NCBI GenBank assembly: GCA_035291645.1
Contig: DATDRQ010000186.1
Coordinates: 1 to 30,685, forward strand
Direction of reading: 5' to 3'
DNA from: DATDRQ01 sp035291645
Lineage (GTDB): Bacteria > Chloroflexota > Anaerolineae > Anaerolineales > UBA4823
DNA length: 30,685 nt
Below are positions 22,315 through 30,443 of this stretch, one piece after another. The notes under the pieces are model-generated. The model did not search any database. It was given only the letters and a program-made list of their open reading frames with translations, and was not told where the DNA came from. A program made the position numbers and the translations under genes. Position 1 is the stretch's first letter. The number at the start of each line of letters is the position of its first letter.

Positions 22315-23637
22315 ATGTCCTTTCGCAGCTACCTCAACCGTTTACACGACAGCCATCGGCTGGTCCGGGTCTCCGCACCCATCTCGAAAGATTACGAGAT
22401 CGCCGGGGTGCTGCACCGCCTCGAACCGCAGCCCGTCCTGTTCGAGAATGTGACCGGCTTTCCCTTCCTGGTGACCGCCAACCTTTTCTGCAGTAAAGGA
22501 TCCCTGGCCGAGTACTTCGGCGTCCCTACTTCCGGACTGATCCCCCTGCTGGCCGCGGCCGTCGACCGGCGCTCGCCCGGCCGGGTGGTCGTGAGCGCCC
22601 CTTGCCAGGAAGTGGTCCTCGCCGCTCCCGACCTGGACTGCCTGCCCATCCTGAGCCACCTCTCAGGCGATGGCGGGCCCTATATCAGCGCCGGGGTAGT
22701 GGTCGCCCGCCACCCGCTTCACGGGCAGAACCTGGACTTCCACCGCTGCATGCAGTTCTCACCCACCGAGATGGCGGTGCGAGTGGTGCGCTCGCGCCAT
22801 TTCGACGCCTACCTGCAGGAGTTGGGCCAGGTCGACGTCGCCGTGTGCCTGGGCAGCGCCCCCGGCGTGCTGCTGGCTGCCGCCACTTCCCTCGAACTGG
22901 GTGTGGATGAGCTCGAGATCGCCAACGCGCTCGAGCCGCTTGACTTGGTGCGCGCTAAAACCGTCGACCTGTACGTGCCCGCCGAGTCCGAATTCGTCCT
23001 GGAGGGCACCGTCTACCGGGACCGGCGCCACGCCGAGGGACCCTTCGTCGATCTGACTGAGACCCAGGACGTCGTTCGCCAGGAACCGGTCTTGGTCGTC
23101 AAGACGGTCACCCACCGGCATGACGCCATCTGGCAGGCCCTGCTTCCAGGCCGCCTGGAGCACAAACTGCTCATGGGCCTGCCGCGCGAGCCGACTATCT
23201 TCCGCAAGGTCAACCAGGTGGTGCGCTGCCTGGACGTCAACGTCGACCCGGGCGGGTGTTCCTGGCTGCATGCCGTCGTTCAGATCGACAAACAGTCCGA
23301 GGACGACGGGCGAAAAGCCATCCAGGCCGCTTTCGCCGGACACCGCTCCTGCAAGCATGTCTTCGTGGTCGATCGGGACATCGACATCTACAATCCACTC
23401 GAGGTCGAGTGGGCTCTGGCGACCCGCTTCCAGGGCGACCGCGACCTTGTCATATTGCCGCGCGAGTCCGGCTCCAGCCTGGACCCCAGCGCCGAGCCCG
23501 GCACTCATTCAACCACGCGGATCGGTTTCGATCTGACCAAGCCGCTCAAGTCGGGAGGCAAATCCTTCGAGCGGGCTGCCTTCCCGCAGGTCGACCTGCG
23601 CCGCTTCCTGCCCAACGAACCGGAGGCTATGCTTTGA
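22315..23637 (+). CDS. UbiD-family decarboxylase, candidate anhydromevalonate-phosphate decarboxylase
   Basis: This 440-residue prenylated-FMN-dependent (de)carboxylase matches the UbiD family from end to end. Seen are FENVTGFPFLVTANLFCS, LDFHRCMQF with R144, the EGPFVDLT motif giving E241 and D246 (the positions of the catalytic Glu pair, five apart), and WQALLPGRLEHKLLMGLPREPTIF. The second acid is Asp rather than the Glu of Fdc1. The two genes that follow overlap and encode both subunits of an aconitase X. In archaea, AcnX makes trans-anhydromevalonate 5-phosphate and a UbiD homologue decarboxylates it to isopentenyl phosphate. That pairing is the basis for the specific call; UbiQ-type or aromatic substrates remain possible. 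Confidence 0.78.
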   Translation: MSFRSYLNRLHDSHRLVRVSAPISKDYEIAGVLHRLEPQPVLFENVTGFPFLVTANLFCSKGSLAEYFGVPTSGLIPLLAAAVDRRSPGRVVVSAPCQEVVLAAPDLDCLPILSHLSGDGGPYISAGVVVARHPLHGQNLDFHRCMQFSPTEMAVRVVRSRHFDAYLQELGQVDVAVCLGSAPGVLLAAATSLELGVDELEIANALEPLDLVRAKTVDLYVPAESEFVLEGTVYRDRRHAEGPFVDLTETQDVVRQEPVLVVKTVTHRHDAIWQALLPGRLEHKLLMGLPREPTIFRKVNQVVRCLDVNVDPGGCSWLHAVVQIDKQSEDDGRKAIQAAFAGHRSCKHVFVVDRDIDIYNPLEVEWALATRFQGDRDLVILPRESGSSLDPSAEPGTHSTTRIGFDLTKPLKSGGKSFERAAFPQVDLRRFLPNEPEAML

Positions 23638-24851
23638 TCCTTGATCCCGCGGAACAGGCCATGCTGTCCGGCGAGCTCGGCCGGGCGACCCAGAAGGCGA
23701 TGCAGATCCTGGTCGCGCTGGGCACGATCTATGGCGCCGAACGCATGTTGCCGGTCACTTCGGTGCAGGTTGCCGGGGTCAGCTTCGACAACCTGGGCGA
23801 GGCCGGGCTGCAATTCCTTAATGAAATGGCGGAAGGAGGTGGGCAGGCTTGTGTGCACACCACCCTCAACCCGGCCGGGATGGATCTGGAGAACTGGCTG
23901 GCGCTGGGCATCGACCCCGAATTCGCCCGCCAGCAGCAGCGCGTGATCGCGGCCTTCGCCCGCATGGGCGTAATCCCCACCTGCACCTGCACGCCCTACC
24001 TGGCGGGCAATCTGCCGGGCTTCGGCGAGCACATCGCCTGGGCAGAATCCAGCGCGGTATGCTACGCCAACTCTATCCTCGGCGCGCGCACCAACCGCGA
24101 GGGCGGCCCCAGCGCCCTGGCGGCATCCCTGACCGGACGCACCCCGGCGTACGGCTTGCACCTGGACGAAGCCCGCCATCCCGGCGTGACCGTAGAGGTG
24201 GAGGCGCAGGTCAAAGGCAGCGAAGCATTCGGCGCTCTGGGCCGGGCGATCGGCGACCGGCTGCAGGCGATGGAGGCCAATCCGGTCCCTTACATTCGCG
24301 GGCTCCCCGCTGCCAGTTTAGAGGAATTGAAGGCCTTCTCGGCCAGCCTGGCGACCTATGGCGGGGCAGCCCTATTCCATATTGAAGGCGTCACCCCGGA
24401 AGCGGCCTTCCTCTCGGCGCCGGTCCAGGTCATGCGCCTCACCCAGGCTGACCTGAATTCCGCCCGGGGGCTGCTCAGCGACGCCTCCCCGGAGGAGGCC
24501 GATTTCGTCAGCCTGGGCTGCCCGCACCTGTCGATAAAGGAGATTGCCCGCATTGCCGAGCTGCTGGAAGGCAGGCAGGTGGTCAAGGAGTTCTGGATCA
24601 CCACCGCCCGCCCTATCAAGCAGCTGGCCGACCAGCTGGGTTATACCGCTTCTATCCAGGCCAGCGGCGCCAGGTTTGCCGTCGACACCTGCTGCGTCGT
24701 GGCGCCAATCAAAGGCCGCTTCCACGGCCTGGTCACCGACAGCGCCAAGGCCTGTTATTACGCCGCCGCCAAGCACCGCTTCAAGACCGTCTGCCTGCCC
24801 TTCGATGAGGTAGTGCGCGCCGCTTTAGGTGAAACCGGAGGAACGAGATGA
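23634..24851 (+). CDS. Aconitase X catalytic subunit, candidate phosphomevalonate dehydratase large subunit
   Basis: This 405-residue AcnX (DUF521) large subunit is an iron-sulfur dehydratase. Signatures are LDPAEQAMLSGELG, a Cys pair in CTCTPYL, NSILGARTNREGGPSALAASLTGRTP, VSLGCPHLSIKEI and DTCCVVAPI. AcnX enzymes dehydrate either cis-3-hydroxy-L-proline or, in archaea, mevalonate 5-phosphate. The UbiD partner upstream favours the latter. The start is TTG 23634, which overlaps the UbiD stop as TTGA and has GGAGG seven bases upstream. An ATG at 23661 is the alternative but would lose conserved residues. The small-subunit gene overlaps its stop by ATGA. Confidence 0.82.
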   Translation: MILDPAEQAMLSGELGRATQKAMQILVALGTIYGAERMLPVTSVQVAGVSFDNLGEAGLQFLNEMAEGGGQACVHTTLNPAGMDLENWLALGIDPEFARQQQRVIAAFARMGVIPTCTCTPYLAGNLPGFGEHIAWAESSAVCYANSILGARTNREGGPSALAASLTGRTPAYGLHLDEARHPGVTVEVEAQVKGSEAFGALGRAIGDRLQAMEANPVPYIRGLPAASLEELKAFSASLATYGGAALFHIEGVTPEAAFLSAPVQVMRLTQADLNSARGLLSDASPEEADFVSLGCPHLSIKEIARIAELLEGRQVVKEFWITTARPIKQLADQLGYTASIQASGARFAVDTCCVVAPIKGRFHGLVTDSAKACYYAAAKHRFKTVCLPFDEVVRAALGETGGTR

Positions 24852-25240
24852 AGCTGCAGGGGCGCTCAATCTACGCAGGCTTGGCCCGCGCCGAGGTGCT
24901 GGCCTCGAACATCGGCATCTCATTCTTCGGGGGGGTCGATCCAGAGAGTGGGGTAGTGGTCGAACGCGGCCACCCGTTGGAAGGCCGGTCGGTGGCGGGA
25001 AAGGTGCTGGTCTTCCCTACCGGCAAAGGCTCGACGGTCGGCTCTTATACCCTGTACCGGATGAAGCGCGCCGGTTGCGCGCCGGCGGCAATCGTCAACG
25101 CCGCCTGCGAGACGATCACTGCCGTCGGCTGCATCATCGCCGAAATCCCCTGCGTCGACCAGGTGCCGATCGACCGGCTGGAATCCGGCCAGCTGCTGGC
25201 TGTGGATGGGGAAAAAGGAACGGTCACCATCCTGGAATAA
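24848..25240 (+). CDS. Aconitase X swivel (small) subunit, candidate phosphomevalonate dehydratase small subunit
   Basis: This 130-residue DUF126/AcnX small subunit forms the mobile lid domain over the iron-sulfur site. Diagnostic wording is GVDPESGVVVERGHPLEGRSVAGKVLVFPTGKGSTVGSY, with the Ser/Gly loop that contributes to catalysis, and then AIVNAACETITAVGCIIAEIPCVD. The ATG lies within the large-subunit TGA (ATGA), preceded by GGAGG, so the two subunits are translationally coupled. It is the last gene of the operon, and the convergent YcaQ-like gene ends 15 bases further on. Confidence 0.85.
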   Translation: MKLQGRSIYAGLARAEVLASNIGISFFGGVDPESGVVVERGHPLEGRSVAGKVLVFPTGKGSTVGSYTLYRMKRAGCAPAAIVNAACETITAVGCIIAEIPCVDQVPIDRLESGQLLAVDGEKGTVTILE

Positions 25241-25255
25241 TCCCCAGGCTGATCT

Positions 25256-26476
25256 CTAGTCGTCAGATAGCGCCAGCCACTCCATCCCGCCTTGCGCCTG
25301 GTCTTGGAGAGATATTTCGAGGCGTTCCACCCCCAGATACCGGGTAAACCGCCGGAAGCATACGACCAGATCGGCCTTCATTTGTTCGCTTGGCGTGATC
25401 CCAGGCTCCCACCACCAGTTCTTGATCGCCAGAACGCCCCGTTTCTTCTCGTTACCCGGTTCGAAACGGGCAATGAAGCGGTCGCCGTACAGCACCGGCA
25501 ATACATAATAGCCATAGCGCCGTTTTTCGGGCGGTGTGTAAACTTCCCAGCGGTAATCGAAGCCGAACATCTCCTTGAGCATGCGCCGGTCCCACAACAG
25601 GTTGTCCAGCGGCGCCAGCACGGCGGCCTGCGGCGGCTGTCCGTCCATTTCCAGCGTTCGTTCTAGCCTGGGTCGATCGCTGCAGCGGAAGTAAAACGGC
25701 TCCTTGATGCCTTCGACGTGCGCCTGGCTTAATTCGCCTTGAGTCACCAGCCGTTCCAGGCCGGCCTTGCGCTCCTGGCTTTTGATCTGGTGCATCCCGA
25801 GCCAGGCTTCCCCGGACCGGCTCCACAACAGTCCCACGCTGCCGATCCGCCGCCGCACGTACCAATCCTGGTACTGCTCTTCGGTCTGGTTGGGGTCGGG
25901 CGCGTCGAGTAGCTCCCCCGGCAGCCAGCGGCGGGCGAAATCGTATACCTTGCGGGTGTGTACCCGGTGGTGGATCACCAGCTCGCCCCAGAAGTACATG
26001 CTCTCCAGGGCCGCCCGTGCCAGCCGCGACTGGGCCCAATCCCAATCCACTAGCTCGCCCATCTCCAGGTCGAGCGAAGACAGCGGGCCGCGCGCCTCGA
26101 TCGCCGCCCGCACCTCAGGCAGAATCGCGCGGACCGCCTCGGCGCTCCTGTGAGAACTGCCCCTGGCTGCCTCCCGCCACCGCCGGAGGTAAGGCCAGTC
26201 TGCGAGACAATAGATCGACATTTGCTTATCCCACCCGTCGAGCAGCAGGCGGTCTTCGTACAGCAGCTCCTTGAGCATATCGGGTCGAAACCCAGCCACG
26301 CGTGACTGCAGCACCAGTTCCGGGTTATGCCCGACGATGTTCAACGGATCGTATTGGATGCAACCGACGCGGCGGATATATTCCAGGATGCCGGGTTTGC
26401 CCAGGTACTGGTGGGGTGGCTGCAAGCCCTGGTGTCCCAACAGGAAGCGGCGCGCCTGTTTCCTGGTGATCTGCAT
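25256..26476 (-). CDS. YcaQ/AlkX-like winged-helix protein (HTH_42), candidate crosslink DNA glycosylase
   Basis: This 406-residue protein belongs to the HTH_42/DUF1006 family. E. coli YcaQ and the Streptomyces AlkZ/AlkX proteins of this family are DNA glycosylases that unhook interstrand crosslinks or remove bulky alkyl adducts. The family's Q-hydrophobic-D catalytic signature is present as Q41-Y42-D43 (CIQYDPLN). Other typical parts are the basic N-terminal helix TRKQARRFLLGHQGL, MYFWGELVIHHRV, and LAPLDNLLWDRRMLKEMFGFDYRWEVY near the C-terminus, followed by KRRYGYYVLPVLYGDRFIARFEP. The start at 26476 has AAGGAG eight bases upstream; the longer frame to 26704 runs into the divergent recombinase region and is rejected. 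Confidence 0.82.
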   Translation of the reverse strand: MQITRKQARRFLLGHQGLQPPHQYLGKPGILEYIRRVGCIQYDPLNIVGHNPELVLQSRVAGFRPDMLKELLYEDRLLLDGWDKQMSIYCLADWPYLRRWREAARGSSHRSAEAVRAILPEVRAAIEARGPLSSLDLEMGELVDWDWAQSRLARAALESMYFWGELVIHHRVHTRKVYDFARRWLPGELLDAPDPNQTEEQYQDWYVRRRIGSVGLLWSRSGEAWLGMHQIKSQERKAGLERLVTQGELSQAHVEGIKEPFYFRCSDRPRLERTLEMDGQPPQAAVLAPLDNLLWDRRMLKEMFGFDYRWEVYTPPEKRRYGYYVLPVLYGDRFIARFEPGNEKKRGVLAIKNWWWEPGITPSEQMKADLVVCFRRFTRYLGVERLEISLQDQAQGGMEWLALSDD

Positions 26477-26631
26477 GGGGTTCTCCTTATAGCGTACACT
26501 TGTTCTAATAATTGTACCATCGGTTTGTCTTACAACGCTTCTTACATTAAGTAGATATCCAAAACCCGGGGGATCGATCACCGAAGTGAACAGTTGCATT
26601 ACACTCAAGCAACGGCTCACGGAGGTGACAA

Positions 26632-27534
26632 ATGTTTCCCAAACAACAGATCGATGGTTTCGAGAAGTACTGGCGACGTCGGAAGCCTGGCTCCAGTACT
26701 GCATTGCATTATGCTAGCGATGTACGCATCTTTTTCAAATGGGCAGAAGGCCAAGCCCATGAAGCTATCACGGTGCACGATGTGGATGAGTTCATCGGAT
26801 GGCAACAGGATCTCGGACGTGCACAGGCCACCATCCGACGGCGATTGATTGCACTGCGCATGTTCTATGACTACCTGGCATATGTTCGTGAAGAGGAAAT
26901 TAATAATCCAGTTATCACCCAGCGGCATTATATTGATCGGGATCACCACCTGCCAAGAGATATCCGCCAGATAGAAATCGAGAAGCTATTCACAGCGATC
27001 GGCAATCACCTGAGAGACCGCACGATCTTCACTTTGATGCTGCATACCGGGATGGGGGTCGGAGAAGTGGTCCATCTACGCCTTGCCGATATTTTCTTAT
27101 TTGAGAACCGTCCTCCGCATCTACGCGTCATTGGTAAAGGCCAACGCGAGCGGATCGCATACTTGTCAGCCACTGCAGCCTTGCTGCTAAAGGAATATCT
27201 GTCAGAACGTCCTGACAAAACTGAAGAAAAGGTGTTCCAAAACCGGCGAGGAAAGCCAATCACGAAAACTGGTATTCAATTGCAGTTAGCTAAGTACTGC
27301 CACAAGGCGAATATATGGATTACTTGCCACCAGTTGAGACATACCTTCGCCTGCCGCATGATCGCAGCTGAGGTGCCAGTCACCTCGGTCCAGAAAATGC
27401 TTGGGCACACCAGTATTCGAACTACCCAGTTGTATGTGAATGTGGCTGACAGGCAAGTAGAACAGGATTATCATACCGGTATCCAAAAGGTCATCGATAA
27501 TTTCACCAACCTTTCAGAGGCATCTCATGGATGA
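26632..27534 (+). CDS. Tyrosine recombinase 1, catalytic Arg I replaced by Gly
   Basis: This 300-residue XerC/D-like recombinase has an N-terminal core-binding domain (about 5-90) and a catalytic domain. K169 (IGKGQRER), H233-x-x-R236 (HQLRHTF), H259 (LGHTSIRTT) and the nucleophile Y268 are all present. The first catalytic arginine, expected in TGxRxxE, reads TGMGVGE with G142. A single base change from CGG or AGG would explain the GGG codon. The protein is therefore probably catalytically weak or dead as a lone enzyme, though it could act in a heteromer with recombinase 2. Base composition is clearly more AT-rich than the flanking genes, which suggests transfer. A GGAGGTGAC ribosome site precedes the ATG. 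Confidence 0.88.
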   Translation: MFPKQQIDGFEKYWRRRKPGSSTALHYASDVRIFFKWAEGQAHEAITVHDVDEFIGWQQDLGRAQATIRRRLIALRMFYDYLAYVREEEINNPVITQRHYIDRDHHLPRDIRQIEIEKLFTAIGNHLRDRTIFTLMLHTGMGVGEVVHLRLADIFLFENRPPHLRVIGKGQRERIAYLSATAALLLKEYLSERPDKTEEKVFQNRRGKPITKTGIQLQLAKYCHKANIWITCHQLRHTFACRMIAAEVPVTSVQKMLGHTSIRTTQLYVNVADRQVEQDYHTGIQKVIDNFTNLSEASHG

Positions 27535-28735
27535 TACCCCCGTTACTCCCTGGTCAGATACGCTGGTCGAATCTTCTGTACATGCATCCACTACCTGGTC
27601 AATGTCGAAGGAACTTCAAAGCCAGCAAAAGCCCAGTGCTGATATTTTGGCCATGCCAGAGCGCTTGAACGAATTACCTGAATGGTTGCGTACACCTCTA
27701 TACCGCTTCTTGCGCCTGAAACAGCGCAATTGGGCTGCAAAAACTGTCCAACGCTCAACCAGACAGCTTTTCAGTCGTTTGAATCACATGACAACCTTTT
27801 TCATCCAGCACTACGAGTGGAGCGCGTGGCAACAGCTCGCCCCACATTGGCTAGAAGATTACATTGATACCAGGTTACGTGGAGGGATATCACCCGGTAC
27901 CATCAATTGGGATCTGATTTATTTCCGGGCTCTGTGCCAATTTCTCATTGAGGAAGGTTACGATGTGCCAAAGGCAATCCTGAAGCTCAAAGTGTTGGAT
28001 TCGCCGCAGCGTTTACCTCGCCCCTTATCCGCTGAACAGGTTCGTCGATTGGAACGCGGTATTCAAAAGGCTATCACAGAAGCCAAAACCGAGTTCGGAT
28101 CGATGTTGGCCGTCAGAGATCTAGCCTGTTTCTATCTGCTGTGGCACTGCGGGTTGCGGATCAGCGAGGTTTGCTCTCTGCGATTGATTGACATTGACTT
28201 GGATGCGCGCAAACTATTCATCTATAACAGCAAGGAACGCAAGGATCGGATTGCCTACATGAGTGACACCGCGGTGTTAGCTGTGCAACAACACCTTGCC
28301 ATCCGTCCTAACCCGGACGCCGTGTATCTGTTCTCTACCCAGCATGGAGCACTGCATCCACGCACCTTACAAAGACGCCTGGTTCATTATTCTCGCCAAT
28401 CTGGAGTACCAGTGACAGCCCAGCGTCTCCGGCACACCTTTGCCAGTCAGATGTTGACGGCTGGTATGCCGGTGTCTTCTCTTCAACGATATTTAGGACA
28501 CGAAAACCTTGATACAACCATGATTTACGCTGAGGTATCAGACCCCTTACTCCACCAGGATTATTACCAGGGCATTGCAACCTTGGATCCTGGTTCTGAG
28601 AAATTATCTATGAGTGGGCTGGGACTGACTCAACAACGCACTCTCCGACAATTGGTCGAAGAACTCAAGACTCCGGAGTTGGAGCAGTCTCGCCATGATG
28701 AGATACTGGATATCATCATGGCGAATATCAGTTAA
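27527..28735 (+). CDS. Tyrosine recombinase 2
   Basis: This 402-residue tyrosine recombinase overlaps recombinase 1 by eight bases (ATGGATGA), so the two are made together. It has a roughly 60-residue N-terminal extension, a core-binding domain (about 65-155) and a catalytic domain with R211 (CGLRISE), Lys in NSKERKDR (K236/K239), R302, H325 (LGHENLDTT) and Y334. The His of HxxR is Gln here (Q299-R-L-R302), a milder change that many active enzymes tolerate. The segments after the Tyr are alike in both proteins (EQDYHTGIQ and HQDYYQGIA), which points to an old duplication. Together they may work as a heteromeric recombinase, as in Tn554- or RIT-like elements, but I see no third recombinase. 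Confidence 0.88.
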   Translation: MDDTPVTPWSDTLVESSVHASTTWSMSKELQSQQKPSADILAMPERLNELPEWLRTPLYRFLRLKQRNWAAKTVQRSTRQLFSRLNHMTTFFIQHYEWSAWQQLAPHWLEDYIDTRLRGGISPGTINWDLIYFRALCQFLIEEGYDVPKAILKLKVLDSPQRLPRPLSAEQVRRLERGIQKAITEAKTEFGSMLAVRDLACFYLLWHCGLRISEVCSLRLIDIDLDARKLFIYNSKERKDRIAYMSDTAVLAVQQHLAIRPNPDAVYLFSTQHGALHPRTLQRRLVHYSRQSGVPVTAQRLRHTFASQMLTAGMPVSSLQRYLGHENLDTTMIYAEVSDPLLHQDYYQGIATLDPGSEKLSMSGLGLTQQRTLRQLVEELKTPELEQSRHDEILDIIMANIS

Positions 28736-28765
28736 AATTGGAGTGCTGTGTATAAGTAAATATAC

Positions 28766-28796
28766 CGCAATATTGCGTTCTATGTACTAGTTAGCC
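28766..28796. other. 12-bp palindrome and core-like GTTAGCC at the array boundary
   Basis: CGCAATATTGCG (28766-28777) is a perfect palindrome. Twelve bases further, GTTAGCC (28790-28796) matches the integron core GTTRRRY at six of seven positions. It lies just before the first cassette-type gene, where base composition changes from the AT-rich recombinases to GC-rich sequence. It is a candidate left boundary (attI-like or former attC end); no attC stem lies upstream of it. Confidence 0.4.
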
Positions 28797-28813
28797 CGCT
28801 TCAGGAGGACGTA

Positions 28814-29362
<549 letters not shown>

Positions 29363-29462
29363 CCATCTGAAGGCTATGCTCTCCCTAGTCGCCTTTCCTG
29401 ATCTATAGGGCTGCCGGCGGTCGCTTGGCCGTGTTGCACTTAGTATGCGAATTCGCGAAGCG

Positions 29463-29520
29463 GGTTAACACGCGCATGCAGCGGACGCCTTCGGCGCCGC
29501 TGATGCGCAAGCCGTTAGGT
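29463..29520 (+). other. attC-like recombination site 1
   Basis: This is a 58-base imperfect palindrome. The left end GGTTAAC (29463-29469) is followed by GCGCAT-g-CAGCGG-a-CGCC (29472-29489), a TTC loop, and the complementary GGCG-CCGCTG-ATGCGC (29493-29508), then GTTAGGT (29514-29520). The last heptamer fits GTTRRRY. Two unpaired bases (29478, 29485) on the left arm are the extrahelical-base pattern that directs IntI to the bottom strand. Size and layout resemble attC sites of the aadA type. The left box deviates from RYYYAAC at one position. Confidence 0.72.
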
Positions 29521-29703
29521 GGCGCAGGTAGCTCCAGGATCTCTATCCGTGGGTAGGCAAAGAAGTTGTATGGGAAGGGTGTGTAGCCCTTGTAGCGAGT
29601 GTTGACTATAATGCATTCCACAACGATCCCACTCGACATGCTCGGATAGTCACCGTGTTCCACCAACCCTCAATCCACATTGTGGTCGGCTAAGGAGACT
29701 GAC
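29521..29703. other. 5' non-coding part of cassette 2
   Basis: This stretch of 183 bases before the DUF1801 gene is long for a cassette leader. It contains TTGACTATAAT (TATAAT at 29607-29612) but no -35 at proper spacing. A minus-strand frame crosses it and the attC site, and I do not regard it as a gene. Confidence 0.35.
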
Positions 29704-30132
29704 ATGGCTGAAAACAAGACCAAACCAACCTCGGCATCCGTCGATGACTTCATAGCAGCAATCGAAAACCCTCGCCGTCGTGCGGATGCCCTGGTTTCTT
29801 TAGCAATCTACAAGGAGGTGACTGGTCTTCAGCCGGTCATGTGGGGGCCGTCGATCATCGGATTCGGGTCGAACCACTATGTCTACGAAACGGGGCGTGA
29901 GGGTGATATGCCAGCGGCGGGGTTTTCGCCGCGAAAGGCCAATATGACCTTCTATGTCGGCGACGACTTCGAGGGTGCAGAGGCGCTCTACGCCAGGCTC
30001 GGCAAGCACAAGAAATCCGTCGCATGTCTTTATGTCAACAAACTGGACGACGTTGATCTTGATGTCCTGCGTGAAATCATTGCCCGCCAATACGCCGAGG
30101 ATTCTCATAAGGGAGAGGGCCCCTCGAACTGA
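29704..30132 (+). CDS. DUF1801 (YdhG-like) protein
   Basis: This 142-residue DUF1801 protein shows the family's order of elements: VDDFIAAIENPRRRADALVSL, EVTGLQPVMWGPSIIGFGSNHYVYETGREGDMPAAGFSPRKANMTFYV split over strands, and a C-terminal LGKHKKSVACLYVNKLDDVDLDVLREII. The function is unknown; members are common in cassette arrays and soil bacteria. The ATG at 29704 is preceded by AAGGAGA eight bases upstream, which is why it was chosen over 29680. The 3' non-coding part leads into attC site 2. Confidence 0.85.
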   Translation: MAENKTKPTSASVDDFIAAIENPRRRADALVSLAIYKEVTGLQPVMWGPSIIGFGSNHYVYETGREGDMPAAGFSPRKANMTFYVGDDFEGAEALYARLGKHKKSVACLYVNKLDDVDLDVLREIIARQYAEDSHKGEGPSN

Positions 30133-30266
30133 CGCCCCCTTGTGCCATAGCGCCGGATAGCCATTTCCATCCAACCAGCTTGATCGGACCTATACACCGT
30201 GGGCGATTCGGAATCCAGGGATCATGATCTGGGATTTGACGCTGACCCTGAAGACTAATCTGCGCC

Positions 30267-30388
30267 ACCTAACATCTCGCTGGAGCGGACCCCGCGGGTC
30301 GGGTTGTTGATTGATGGGTCCGGCCAGGCAGTATGGGTGATTTAGGTGTAAGATGGAAGGCGGGCCGCTCAGCTCGAAAGCGTTATAC
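30267..30388 (+). other. attC-like recombination site 2
   Basis: This is a longer site of about 122 bases. The left box ACCTAAC (30267-30273) fits RYYYAAC exactly. GCTGGAGCGG (30279-30288) pairs with CCGCTCAGC (30365-30373), leaving one extra G on the left arm. The right box GTTATAC (30382-30388) differs from GTTRRRY at one position. The central 75 bases hold only weak secondary stems. It separates the DUF1801 and VOC genes. Confidence 0.58.
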
Positions 30389-30443
30389 GCCCGGTGAACG
30401 GCGCAATGCCGCGCGTTTCCAATCAAATGTGGGAGGAAGAGAC

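Noticed and set aside
26632..28735. One of the recombinases as an integron integrase (IntI)
   Set aside because: The IntI-specific extra segment between the catalytic boxes is not visible, and the genes point toward rather than away from the array.
28766..28777. Origin or dif-like site at the CGCAATATTGCG palindrome
   Set aside because: It is too short and lacks the dif two-arm consensus; kept only as part of the boundary observation.
29403..29666. 87-residue minus-strand frame across attC site 1
   Set aside because: It reads through the recombination palindrome, has no ribosome site I can see, and its C-terminal half is simply translated attC.
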